The notes under the pieces were generated by a model that searched no databases, was not told the origin of the DNA, and saw only the letters and a list, made by a program, of their open reading frames with translations. A stretch of 17,931 nt of DNA from Nitrososphaerales archaeon TH5894. Lineage in GTDB: Archaea > Thermoproteota > Nitrososphaeria > Nitrososphaerales > Nitrososphaeraceae. The stretch is from positions 1 through 17,931 of the forward strand of contig JAATVK010000136.1 in assembly GCA_014523485.1 (NCBI GenBank), given 5' to 3'. Both the position numbers and the translations under genes were made by a program. How positions within the stretch are numbered: position 1 is the stretch's first letter; every line of letters begins with the position of its first letter. Positions 6,826 through 14,561 of this stretch are shown one piece after another.

Positions 6826-7033
6826 TTTACTTACTTTGATATCTATTGTATTAGAATATTAAAAGATATTTATCTTCTTAAACGAAAATAATTTGTGTAA
6901 ACATTATCCAAATTTGGTATTCACTAGTTTTGCTTTAGTTTGTCTAGCTTCAAACTAATATTATTTCAATTTCTTATTTATTTATTCTAGTTACTACAAG
7001 TTACCCTCATTTTTTATTTTATGATAAAATAAA

Positions 7034-7484
7034 ATGAAAACTTATATTACCATTTTACTATTCTACAATTCTCTTTCTTTAACTTTTGATGGTCTATCTA
7101 ACTGGTTCTTTCTAGGATACATATTTTATCTCATATTGATTATAGCGATAGCAGTAACTGCAGTATTTTATCTTCATCTTGAAAATCATATTGGTAAGAA
7201 AAATTACAGGATTAAAATCAGTTCTTGCAGGGATCCATCTACTTGGTATGAATATTGGTGGAGCAGGGACCACAATAGTTATGATTTATGCAGGATTAGC
7301 TGGTTCTGGTATATTAGATATGGTTTTAAATGGAATCACATCAAGACAATCTTCTCCAATAAATTCTAATGTCTATATACTGGTACAAATTATTCTGCCA
7401 ATATCAGGATTTGCAGGTTTACTAAGTATTGGTGTAATTTCGGGAGGATTAACTTATATAATAACTTTTTTTCAAAAATCCTAA
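7034..7484 (+). pseudogene. Membrane protein gene split by a one-base frameshift
   Basis: Two overlapping plus-strand frames together read as one membrane protein. The first (from ATG 7034) gives about 56 residues with a strong membrane helix (residues 24-47) and ends its sensible part at LHLENHIGKK. The second frame gives ITGLKSVLAGIHLLGMN, a Gly-rich helix and a final helix, ending FFQKS at 7484. Removing one A from the run at 7199-7203 joins them into a 149-residue protein of about four helices. The second frame has only a TTG start and a stop codon just upstream (7155-7157), so it is unlikely to be a gene on its own. Function is unknown; several His/Met residues in and near helices (LHLENH, GIHLLGM) would suit a metal or haem site, but this is speculation. 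It may be a true mutation, programmed slippage or a homopolymer sequencing error. Confidence 0.7.
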
Positions 7485-7783
7485 AGATACCGAAATGAAT
7501 TTGCTTTTTTTATTAGTAAATTACTAAATAACATAGAATTTTGTTTTGATAGCTAATTTCATTACTATATATAAATTTGATTTTCATTCTTTGGTCTGTC
7601 TATAGATGAAAATTTATTATATATATTTAATTTGATAAATTGAAGATAACTTAATCTTGTTATCTAACGTATTAATTATTTTTTTATGTTATCCACTACG
7701 GACACCTTAAGAATTCAAAATCCACTTCCGAGAGGGTTTAATTTTGAAACTGACTATTTTTAGACATATAATATGAGATCAAT
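7485..7783. other. Intergenic region between frameshifted membrane gene and repeat copy B
   Basis: No gene was recognised. A T-run (7503-7511) just past the membrane gene's stop could end its transcript. The rest is AT-rich. A more GC-balanced patch at about 7690-7740 resembles nothing I can name. Confidence 0.4.
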
Positions 7784-7927
7784 TACTACTCCGGAGAATG
7801 GGTATTAACACCTTGCATGAACATTCTCCGAATAGTGTGGACGTGGACTTTTGTATCCAAAATAACTGTTGAATTTTATTTTATTATAGGTTGTTGTATA
7901 TCATTCTATATAGTTATTCTATAACAA
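7784..7927 (+). repeat. 144-base structured repeat, copy B
   Basis: Direct copy of 5076-5219, differing at three positions. One is in the GGACGTTTG/GGACTTTTG stretch. The other two fall in the right arm of the ATCCAAAA/TTTTGGAT hairpin, so that hairpin is weakened here, while the CGGAGAATG/CATTCTCCG hairpin is intact. Copies A and B lie 2708 bases apart and bracket the deacetylase-like, zinc-ribbon and membrane genes. Copy B ends exactly where a broken beta-propeller-type coding fragment begins. Confidence 0.85.
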
Positions 7928-7928
7928 T

Positions 7929-8162
7929 CTTAGTTTATTTGATAGCTTTGGTACTCCAATAAACTTGAGTAACAATACTGACCAATCTTTCAATCCACAA
8001 ATAGCATAATCACGCAACAACAATGTCTATGTTACATGGCAAGATACCACTCCTGGCAACAATGATATCTTTGTTATAACAAATGCTCAACCATTTGGTA
8101 TACCGATAAACATCAGCAATAACCCTGGAAATTCTCAGAATCCACAAATAGTAGCAGGTTGA
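7929..8162 (+). pseudogene. Fragment of a secreted beta-propeller-type repeat protein
   Basis: One frame reads SFGTPINLSNNTDQSFNPQIA, then a TAA at 8007-8009, then NNNVYVTWQDTTPGNNDIF, then PFGIPINISNNPGNSQNPQIVAG and a stop at 8160-8162. The pieces repeat each other: FG-x-PIN-[LI]-SNN...NPQI occurs twice, on either side of the VYVTWQD strand. This is the pattern of BNR/sialidase-like propeller repeats in large secreted proteins of Nitrososphaera relatives. With an internal stop, no start and barely one and a half repeats, it is a relic. It starts right at the edge of repeat copy B, suggesting that the repeat's arrival or a linked deletion removed the rest. The 8010-8234 minus-strand ORF is its shadow. 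Confidence 0.75.
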
Positions 8163-8172
8163 TAATAATAGA

Positions 8173-8195
8173 GAAAGAAATAGTGTATTTCTTTC
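8173..8195. terminator. Perfect 10-base hairpin after the propeller fragment
   Basis: GAAAGAAATA and TATTTCTTTC pair completely around a 3-base loop, just 10 bases past the fragment's last stop. It may be the original gene's 3' end structure. No strong T-run follows, so terminator is only the likeliest reading. Confidence 0.45.
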
Positions 8196-9111
8196 AAACC
8201 TGTATTGACAATTCAGCCTAACAACAATCCCCATCTCCTTTTTTTATGATAATAATTTTTTATGTCTATTTTACTATCCTAATATTAAAATAAAATATAA
8301 CTGCATCAATAAACGTTATCAAATCAAATCCTGTCTTCTCTACTTTTAATATTAGTGAACTTAAGCATTAGCAAAGTTCAAATCTCTCTGGACTGTGAAA
8401 TCCATAATTTTATTTACGTTAAATAATTTTAAAATAAGTTTCTAATAATAAAAGCTAAATACTATGTAATAGAACCCTACTACATGGAGGGCACTACTCC
8501 CCACCAATTTTACTGCTTTTGTAAGTGAACCAGAATACTAAAGAAGATGAAGCCTATCAATCACATTTACTATTTATATTTATAATGAAAAGATATAGCA
8601 AGAAATATAGAAAATATTATCTAAAATAAACACTATTTTTAGCATAGACGGAACTGATTCCAATAAGAACATTCTCTATTAGTTATTATAGATTGCTACA
8701 ACATATTCTCATTTGAAATCCTAAACAAATTGAAATGAGATTGCATATTCTCATTATTTGATTTTGTACGATTAGCTAACTTAAAACATTTTTCACTATT
8801 ATCATTATGAATAAAAAACAGATATTGAATAATACTATAATTATTCTCTAGCCTATTATTATCATTGACTGGTTCATTATAGTATAATGGGTTATGGCTT
8901 TCATTATTGATTGTAAATTATCCTAGATTTAAATTTGAGTAAATACTAATACTTCAAAATTTAATTGATACACAATATTCATGATGAATTATACAATACG
9001 AACCTTCCTATTTATTAGTCGTTCATCCTCTTTCATTTCCGTACCCTAATTTGAGAACTTCAGTAGAGTAGGATTTTGAAACTGCTAAAATCCACAAAGA
9101 TTAAAAAGTTA
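8196..9111. other. Long intergenic region without recognised gene
   Basis: About 900 AT-rich bases with no supportable ORF and no tRNA-like clover. Small structures seen: TCTCATTT (8707-8714) pairing with AAATGAGA (8733-8740), and a 12-base direct repeat CATATTCTCATT at 8702 and 8744. A patch at about 8468-8540 reads as PTTWRALLPTNFTAFVSEPEY on the plus strand between stops, possibly a coding relic that I cannot assign. Confidence 0.4.
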
Positions 9112-10173
9112 TTATTTGAAAAAATCAAGTATCTCTTTTATCAGAAAATTTGGTCTTTCTTCTGCGATGAAATGTCCTGTATTTGGTAACGTTATTCCTG
9201 TAACATTATTTGCAACTTTTTGAAATGATATGGTAGTCAAGTTGCCTATAGCTGCTTCTCCACCTATTGTCAATATTGGCATATTTAGTTTTTCTTTTCC
9301 ATATTCTTTATTTTGTTCTGCATCTTCAAAAATTGCCCTATAGTATTCAAAACCTGCACGCATTGCACCAGGTTTAGAATATTGTTTAATGTACTCTTCT
9401 CTATCTTCTGGTGTTATAGCAGATTGATTGTAAGTCCAATCATAAAACCAATTAAGATACAAGTCTTCTTTTCCTTCAATCAATTTCTCTGGAAGATCCC
9501 TTACTGCATGAAAAGAAAAATGCCATATTCCATTTTGTGAAAAGTCTCCTGCTTCTTCCAATCCAAAGCCAGGTAATAAAGTATCAAGTATTATCATTTT
9601 ACGTACATCTTCAGGATGTTCAGCTGCATACGAATAGGCAACAGGTCCTCCCCAATCATGAGCTACAAGATATATTTTACTATATCCTAACTTCTTTACT
9701 AATTGGTAAATATCTTCTGCAAGAGTTTTTGTATCATATCCCGTTTGGGTTTTTTCTGAATCTCCTAGACCTCTCATATCTGGAGCTATTACTGTATAGT
9801 TATTAGATATTAATTCAGGTATAATATTTCGCCATTCGTACCATGTTTGTGGCCATCCATGCAATAAAACAACAGGGTCTCGATTACCACCAATTACATA
9901 ATGCATAAGGAATCCATTAACTGTAGTTTTATAATGTGTATAGTTTATTTTTTCACTATTATCGATAATGTTTTGTGCAGTAGTTGGAAGTATAAATCCT
10001 AAAAAAACTACAAAGGAACAAAGGAGAAATGCCAGAATACTGTTATAATCTATCAATTTCAATCGTTGTAAAGCATTAATCACACAATTATGACGTTGCC
10101 AACTATTTCTGTTTGGAAGTTGCAATTCATGTTTACACCGATTTTCCATTTTCACATCATAACCTATTACCAT
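9112..10173 (-). CDS. Membrane-anchored or exported epoxide hydrolase-like alpha/beta hydrolase
   Basis: A 353-residue alpha/beta hydrolase of the soluble epoxide hydrolase/haloalkane dehalogenase group. Visible are the oxyanion motif HGWP (105-108), Asp131-x-Arg in PDMRGLGDS, the nucleophile Asp173 in VAHDWGG, cap-domain Tyr residues (YYRA, 277-280) that polarise epoxides, and the catalytic His334 in TGHF. The acid partner may be Glu306 in IGGEAAIG. Before the hydrolase domain is an unusual N-terminus: about 43 mostly polar residues, a membrane segment (about 45-66) ending LPTTAQ, then a short linker. The enzyme thus appears anchored with its domain outside, or exported. ATG at 10171-10173 or the internal ATG at 10147-10149 could start it. 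It stands alone. Confidence 0.88.
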   Translation of the reverse strand: MVIGYDVKMENRCKHELQLPNRNSWQRHNCVINALQRLKLIDYNSILAFLLCSFVVFLGFILPTTAQNIIDNSEKINYTHYKTTVNGFLMHYVIGGNRDPVVLLHGWPQTWYEWRNIIPELISNNYTVIAPDMRGLGDSEKTQTGYDTKTLAEDIYQLVKKLGYSKIYLVAHDWGGPVAYSYAAEHPEDVRKMIILDTLLPGFGLEEAGDFSQNGIWHFSFHAVRDLPEKLIEGKEDLYLNWFYDWTYNQSAITPEDREEYIKQYSKPGAMRAGFEYYRAIFEDAEQNKEYGKEKLNMPILTIGGEAAIGNLTTISFQKVANNVTGITLPNTGHFIAEERPNFLIKEILDFFK

Positions 10174-10555
10174 AAGCTATAAAAAGTCTAAACTCCGAGA
10201 CGAGTGAATCCTCCCATAATAGTGCAAGAACCTAGAGTGATTAGATCTAGATACTCTTGGTAAAGTGATTCGCCAATATTCAATTAACCTCTATAATATT
10301 GATACTAATTATCAACATCATCCAAGTTATAATGTTCTTAACTGTAAGAATTGCGAGAAGAAGAAGGTAACATAGATAAAGAAGAACATATGATTAAAGA
10401 GAGGAAAATAAAATTCAGTATCTTTACATGTAATTGAAAGTTAAAAATTAAAACTGATATACTATATCAATACCAACTGAAGATGTTTTCTTGAGTTCTT
10501 ATATAGATAGATAGATAGATAGATTATTATGCTCTCGCTGATGTGACATTGATTG
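10174..10555. other. Divergent intergenic region
   Basis: The region lies between the hydrolase (minus) and the zinc-ribbon gene (plus) and presumably holds both promoters. A short plus-strand stretch near 10340-10372 reads NCKNCEKKK but has no start, so I leave it out. A (TAGA)5 microsatellite is annotated separately. Confidence 0.4.
10504..10524. repeat. (TAGA)5 microsatellite
   Basis: Five perfect tandem TAGA units plus one base, 32 bases before the zinc-ribbon ATG. Such a tract can change length by slippage and lies close enough to the gene to alter promoter spacing. Confidence 0.9.
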
Positions 10556-10759
10556 ATGGTGTGTAAGGGAATATGTTCACGCCATAGAGCAATTAGGCCT
10601 TCAACTGGTCAACGTTATTTGATAGGACAAAAACGTTGTCAAGTTTGTCAAATTTTCATTAATTGGAGAGGTACTTACTGCCCATGTTGCGGTTATAAAT
10701 TGAGGATTACCCCGAGAAATAGAAAATTCAAACAAACCTTAAGAAGTATTAAAAATTAA
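10556..10759 (+). CDS. Thaumarchaeal-type zinc-ribbon protein (67 aa)
   Basis: A 67-residue basic protein with a family look I associate with Thaumarchaeota: start MVCKGICSRHRA, then RPSTGQRYLIGQKRC, then a zinc ribbon from Cys28-x2-Cys31 and Cys42-P-C-Cys45 ending CPCCGYKLR, and a basic tail (RNRKFKQTLR). Cys3, Cys7 and His10 could form part of a second metal site. Its charge suggests RNA, DNA or ribosome binding, but the role is unproven. The ATG at 10556 is preferred over the TTG three bases earlier, since the MVCKG start matches the family pattern. The (TAGA)5 tract lies just upstream. Confidence 0.8.
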   Translation: MVCKGICSRHRAIRPSTGQRYLIGQKRCQVCQIFINWRGTYCPCCGYKLRITPRNRKFKQTLRSIKN

Positions 10760-11030
10760 GGTAAGGAAAATAAGACATTATTTTATTTTATAAAATTATA
10801 CTGAAACATCATATAACTTTGACCTTTTCTTTTCAGCAAGTAATGGCAATGGCCAAATATTTATCCATCTACGACTAAATTTCCAACAATAGTGAGAATT
10901 GTAGTATCACACACCTTGCAGCAACAACTTTAAGACGATCTTACTATGTGATTAAAATAAAATTTTATTAATCCATTCATTTTGAAATCTTTATAAAATG
11001 ATAAAAGTCTATGTGATATTAGTATATTAG

Positions 11031-11639
11031 ATAAACATTGAGAGTAATACGACAATTATATTTATTGTATTCATTTTTTCTCTACTCTTTTTATGCATAT
11101 GTATTATAATATTACTTATTATATTTTTATTTGTTAATAATAATCAATTTTATGTTTTTGCTCATATTAATGGAAGTAAAATACAAGAAATCATAGATAA
11201 TAATGATGGTATTAAAATTCTGTTTACTTATGTACCAGAAAAACCTATTATTGATACTTTCACAAAACTTTACTTTAGTGTTCAAGATTTAGAAGGGAAT
11301 CATATTAAAGATATAAAAGCATCAGTCATAGTAACAAATGGACAACGACTTTTCAAGTTTCAAAATATATCTGCTACAGATGGAGATTTCTATGTAGAAT
11401 ATATTTTTCCTGATGATGGAACTCACCAAGTAATCACAAGAATTGATACAAAAGCTACTATAATTCCGGCATCATTTAGTGTATTTGTTCCACACCAATC
11501 CCCTCCCACTATATTGAATCCATTTCCTCTTCCGCCTGAGGGACAATATAGTTTAGGCATAATAGTAAGTATTATACTTGCAATAGCAATTCCGATTGTA
11601 GCAGTTATATCATTAATAATTATAATTAAAAAACACTAA
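11031..11639 (+). CDS. Anchored extracellular domain protein (YtkA-like?) lacking a standard start codon
   Basis: The frame is open for 202 codons up to the TAA at 11637 with no ATG, GTG or TTG until late in the protein. An ATT at 11037 or ATA at 11031 would be needed. In the same frame, an ATG at 10998 is followed by ten codons and then a TAG at 11028-11030. The product is coherent: a long hydrophobic N-terminal segment ending at a VFAH-like junction, a beta-rich domain (YVPEKPIIDTFTKLYFSVQD, then VTNGQRLFKF, DGDFYVEYIFPDDGTHQV), a Pro-rich linker (VPHQSPPTILNPFPLPPEG), and a C-terminal membrane helix with a KKH end. This is the layout of thaumarchaeal surface proteins with an immunoglobulin-like/YtkA-like domain. 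It could be a gene with a rare start, a fresh start-loss pseudogene, or one needing TAG read-through. Confidence 0.65.
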   Translation: MNIESNTTIIFIVFIFSLLFLCICIIILLIIFLFVNNNQFYVFAHINGSKIQEIIDNNDGIKILFTYVPEKPIIDTFTKLYFSVQDLEGNHIKDIKASVIVTNGQRLFKFQNISATDGDFYVEYIFPDDGTHQVITRIDTKATIIPASFSVFVPHQSPPTILNPFPLPPEGQYSLGIIVSIILAIAIPIVAVISLIIIIKKH

Positions 11640-11864
11640 ACAAATTTGAATTTTAATTGTATGTGTTAAGAAGGATTAATCACGGTATTATTTGGCTAGG
11701 TTTGTGATCAACAAAATTGTGTTAAAATCAGCTGAGTATTTTACTTTTGCATTCTCAGTATAAATTACGAATATGTAGAAAACGTGCATGTATAGTTTGT
11801 TTTTAATTATAAAATGTAATACAACTAATAGACTTTCAAATAAAATACTTTTTTTGGGTGTTAA
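11640..11864. other. Intergenic region upstream of the CYTH gene
   Basis: AT-rich with no ORF or structure that I can support. The promoter of the CYTH gene lies at its right end. Confidence 0.4.
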
Positions 11865-11873
11865 TTAAATATA
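11865..11873 (+). promoter_or_regulatory. TATA box of the CYTH-domain gene
   Basis: TTAAATATA is centred about 28 bases before the TTG at 11897. This spacing supports a leaderless transcript starting at or next to that TTG. Confidence 0.5.
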
Positions 11874-11896
11874 GTTGAACAAAAATATACTAACAA

Positions 11897-12691
11897 TTGT
11901 CAGAAGTTGAAACTGCATTTATAATTCTTTCAAAAGATTATGACCAACTATTTAATGTAATAGACAAATTGATCTCTAATAAGGGATACAGAACTAAAAA
12001 GAATGGAATTCAAATAATATATGATACCTATTTTGATACAACAGATGAAATTTTAAAAAAAAATGAAATTGCATTACGTATTAGAATTATTGATAAACAA
12101 GTTTCTAAAATTACTTTGAAAATATTACAAAATACTACCGAAAATTATTCTGAAAGAATAGAGATAGAAGATGTTTATTCAACAGAAATGCTCAACCAAA
12201 TTATTTTAAAAATAAATTCGTGTCTCAATTTAAATATCTTTAATCTGCCTTTAAAATATTATAATAACGATCCTAAACTAAATTTGATAAATTTAGGTTT
12301 TAAAATAATTCTTAATAAACAAACTCAAAGAAAAATTGTCAATGCAGTCAACAAAAGTTCTAATCAAGCCGAATTTGAATTTGCATTCGATACAACTACA
12401 TACATCTTTGATAATAATAATAATATAACTAATTTAGAAATGGAAATAGAATCAAAATTATCCGGAAATAATAATACAGTACTCAAAGATTTTGTTAGGG
12501 AATTAAGACTGAATCAAACTTTATTTAAATATTGGCCATATAATAAATTGCTAACAGGAAAAGTTATAGACCTATTAGTAGATAACAACGAATTAATAGA
12601 AAATAAAGATTATGATGATAAAAAAATTTTGACTTTATCAGGACTAGATAAGATTGAATTATTTATCGAATCAAGAAACACATCGAAATGA
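11897..12691 (+). CDS. CYTH-like domain protein
   Basis: A 264-residue protein whose first 190 residues resemble the CYTH fold (class IV adenylate cyclase / thiamine or inorganic triphosphatase tunnel). Landmarks in order: an N-terminal EVETA (3-7) in place of E-x-E-x-K, YFDT (45-48), ALRIR (59-63), KITLK (71-75), RIEIE (87-91), FEFAFD (160-165) and LEMEIE (180-185). Acidic and basic strand residues alternate as the metal/triphosphate tunnel requires, but the first motif has Ala where Lys is usual, so activity may differ or be lost. The C-terminal 75 residues have no recognised domain. Start is TTG, supported by a TATA box about 28 bases upstream. It is very rich in Asn, Lys and Ile, in line with local AT content. 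Confidence 0.72.
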   Translation: MSEVETAFIILSKDYDQLFNVIDKLISNKGYRTKKNGIQIIYDTYFDTTDEILKKNEIALRIRIIDKQVSKITLKILQNTTENYSERIEIEDVYSTEMLNQIILKINSCLNLNIFNLPLKYYNNDPKLNLINLGFKIILNKQTQRKIVNAVNKSSNQAEFEFAFDTTTYIFDNNNNITNLEMEIESKLSGNNNTVLKDFVRELRLNQTLFKYWPYNKLLTGKVIDLLVDNNELIENKDYDDKKILTLSGLDKIELFIESRNTSK

Positions 12692-12771
12692 ATATAACTA
12701 TAAACTTTTTTAATATCGAATTTTTATAATTTTGAGAATTATTAATTGATTTGAAATAACCAAATTGGCAA

Positions 12772-13248
12772 TCACCTTACTACAAGAACGTGACAATGAG
12801 CATATGTCACTACTCCCGTTGCAGTACTACCCAATAATATTCTTTTAAAACCAGTGCTTCCACTTTTTCCTAATATAATAATATCAGTATCTTGTTTTTC
12901 AGCGTAATCAACTATTGCTCCAACTATAGACATGGGAGTTGTTATAACATCAGTAGTAATTTTTTGAATATTATAACCTTGATTTTTAACGTCATCAATA
13001 ATTTGTTTAAACCATTTTTGTGCTTCTTTTTTATATTCATCAAGGTGATGAGGAGTAACCATTCCAAAGACTCCTGATGAATCTCCATGTTTTATTTGTG
13101 ATGGAACAACAGATAAAAGAATTATTTCAGCCTCATAAGTAATTGCAAATTCAATTGCATATGTGGCAGCAGTCAATGAAGATGGGGATCCATCAATTGG
13201 AACTAAAATTTTTGAAAATTTTATTTTGTTTGTATTGAAATTTGCCAA
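12772..13248 (-). CDS. Universal stress protein (UspA family)
   Basis: A complete 158-residue single-domain UspA-type protein. The first strand ILVPIDGS carries Asp19, and the ATP-binding signature G-x2-G-x9-G-[ST] is intact: Gly127, Gly130, Gly140-Ser141-Thr142. The protein ends with the usual strand HVLVVR. The P-loop-like motif implies ATP or another nucleotide is bound. Such proteins are dimeric cytoplasmic stress/energy sensors with no fixed partner. Start is TTG at 13246-13248, decided by a Shine-Dalgarno on the minus strand (AGGTGA) six bases upstream. It converges on the CYTH gene with an 80-base gap. Confidence 0.93.
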   Translation of the reverse strand: MANFNTNKIKFSKILVPIDGSPSSLTAATYAIEFAITYEAEIILLSVVPSQIKHGDSSGVFGMVTPHHLDEYKKEAQKWFKQIIDDVKNQGYNIQKITTDVITTPMSIVGAIVDYAEKQDTDIIILGKSGSTGFKRILLGSTATGVVTYAHCHVLVVR

Positions 13249-13254
13249 TCAAAT

Positions 13255-13260
13255 TCACCT
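13255..13260 (-). promoter_or_regulatory. Shine-Dalgarno that fixes the universal stress protein TTG start
   Basis: AGGTGA on the minus strand lies six bases before the TTG. This is a good match to the archaeal 16S tail complement and one of the few clear ribosome binding sites in a window of mostly leaderless genes. Confidence 0.6.
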
Positions 13261-13636
13261 AAATAATAAAAAACATTCTAACTATTAATATTTTACAATT
13301 TCTTTATTTATGATTTAGAATAAGACTAAATTCAGTTATTATAATATAATTTTCATAATATCTTTAATTAACTATTTTAACAATATTTTCTTATCTTAAA
13401 TTATAAAATAAATAACTCTTATTTAATAATTCAAATTAACAATAAAAAACCAATAGATTAATAACAAGTTAGGTAATGACAATAATAAATAAATAAAAAT
13501 TTTCTTTTAGTTATTTGTTATTGTATTTAACTATATATTTATGTCAAAATTAATTGATGTTCTTTAAAATTGTCAATAAAATTTTAATTATGTTATAATA
13601 GTATTTTTGTTAAAAGTGATCTTAAAAAATACTAAT
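13261..13636. other. AT-rich intergenic region
   Basis: About 375 bases of extreme AT content between two minus-strand genes. No ORF or strong hairpin is visible. It should hold the stress protein's promoter. Confidence 0.4.
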
Positions 13637-14269
13637 TCATTTTAGAAGATGAATATTTATATTCTCAAACTTTTCTTTATCTTCTTTATTATAAAATAAA
13701 TAGATATCTGTTTTTAGATTATGTTTAAAATTTGTTGAACATTTAAGATCGATAAATTTACCAAAATCAATATTTTTCATATTTTTGTAGACGTCAGAAC
13801 TACACAATATATACCCTCCTTTAGCATAGTCAACAATTCTATGAGCTAATATAACATCCGATCCCCAATAAGCTATTTGTCCGTCTATTTGTTTAATTGG
13901 TTTACTAATTCCACAAGAAATTCCAGTATTAACTGTAATTATCTTTGATTCAATTTCTTTTGCATCATAAATTTTATTATTTCTAATCTTTGTATTGTGT
14001 ACATTTAAGTATTTGTGAAGATCAATTGAAAATTTTAAAGCATCTTCTCCTCTATCAAAAATAATAAAATAACCATCCCCTAGTGAGTTTATATATCTCA
14101 CTTTCTTTTGATGGGATCTCTCCGGGTTCGAGTTTAAAATTTTATTAACGCAAAGCCTCAATTTTTCTAGTTTCTCAATTTGAATATCTAATGGAATATA
14201 TTGAGATGAAGAAGCTTCTAAATCAATAACAAGATAATAATAATAGTATAATTTTTTTTTGGAAACCAT
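13637..14269 (-). CDS. Class III nucleotidyl cyclase-like domain protein
   Basis: A 210-residue stand-alone class III adenylate/guanylate cyclase homology domain. Strand 1 VIDLEAS carries the first metal Asp (Asp16). The beta hairpin SLGDGYFIIF has the second metal Asp (Asp65). VNTGISCG (113-120) and YWGSDVILAHRIVDYAKGG (134-152) follow in the expected order. The transition-state Arg (Arg144) is kept, but the Asn of the usual G-x2-VN-x2-AR pattern is replaced by Ile140. Activity is therefore doubtful; it may be a low-activity cyclase or a nucleotide-sensing relative. No sensor or membrane domain is attached. A TATA-like tract (AAAAATATAC) lies 22-36 bases upstream of the ATG on the minus strand. 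Nearby genes for a CYTH protein and a nucleotide-binding stress protein are suggestive only. Confidence 0.75.
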   Translation of the reverse strand: MVSKKKLYYYYYLVIDLEASSSQYIPLDIQIEKLEKLRLCVNKILNSNPERSHQKKVRYINSLGDGYFIIFDRGEDALKFSIDLHKYLNVHNTKIRNNKIYDAKEIESKIITVNTGISCGISKPIKQIDGQIAYWGSDVILAHRIVDYAKGGYILCSSDVYKNMKNIDFGKFIDLKCSTNFKHNLKTDIYLFYNKEDKEKFENINIHLLK

Positions 14270-14423
14270 TAAAGTACAATTACAAAGTAAGAGTATATTT
14301 TTCTTATTGTCTTGCGAAGCTTTTATTATTCCTACTAAATCTAGAAGAATAACTCATTTAATAGGTACATTTTATCAGGAGAACTTTATACATATTAGAT
14401 TGGTTTGTTTGTTGATAATAAAA

Positions 14424-14466
14424 CCATAGCCCTCTTATGAGCCAAATCTCATATAAAAGGCTATGG
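14424..14466. repeat. Strong hairpin CCATAGCC...GGCTATGG
   Basis: CCATAGCC (14424-14431) pairs with GGCTATGG (14459-14466), and inside it TATGAG (14436-14441) pairs with CTCATA (14448-14453). The result is a long imperfect stem with a 6-base loop. It sits in a 513-base gene-free stretch. It may be a terminator, an RNA element or a mobile-element end. Confidence 0.65.
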
Positions 14467-14561
14467 CGAAGATCAAATCTTGGTTGGTTTATAGAGTATA
14501 TTAAAATTGATATTATATTATTTAATAATTGGAGACAATTTTGTCTTAAGACAGTTCTCAG

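Noticed and set aside
8010..8234. 74-codon minus-strand ORF
   Set aside because: It is antisense to the propeller-type relic, which has repeated, recognisable motifs on the plus strand.
8468..8540. Possible coding relic or tRNA-like patch with higher GC
   Set aside because: No cloverleaf could be drawn, and the short translation between stops matches no family I recognise.
10340..10372. NCKNCEKKK-encoding stretch as another micro zinc protein
   Set aside because: It has a single CxxC with no start codon or second knuckle in frame.
14424..14437. CATAGCCCTC match between spacers 3/4 and the hairpin at 14424 as a self-target
   Set aside because: Only ten consecutive bases match, and the rest of the 40-base spacer does not. 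This is within chance for an 18-kb window.
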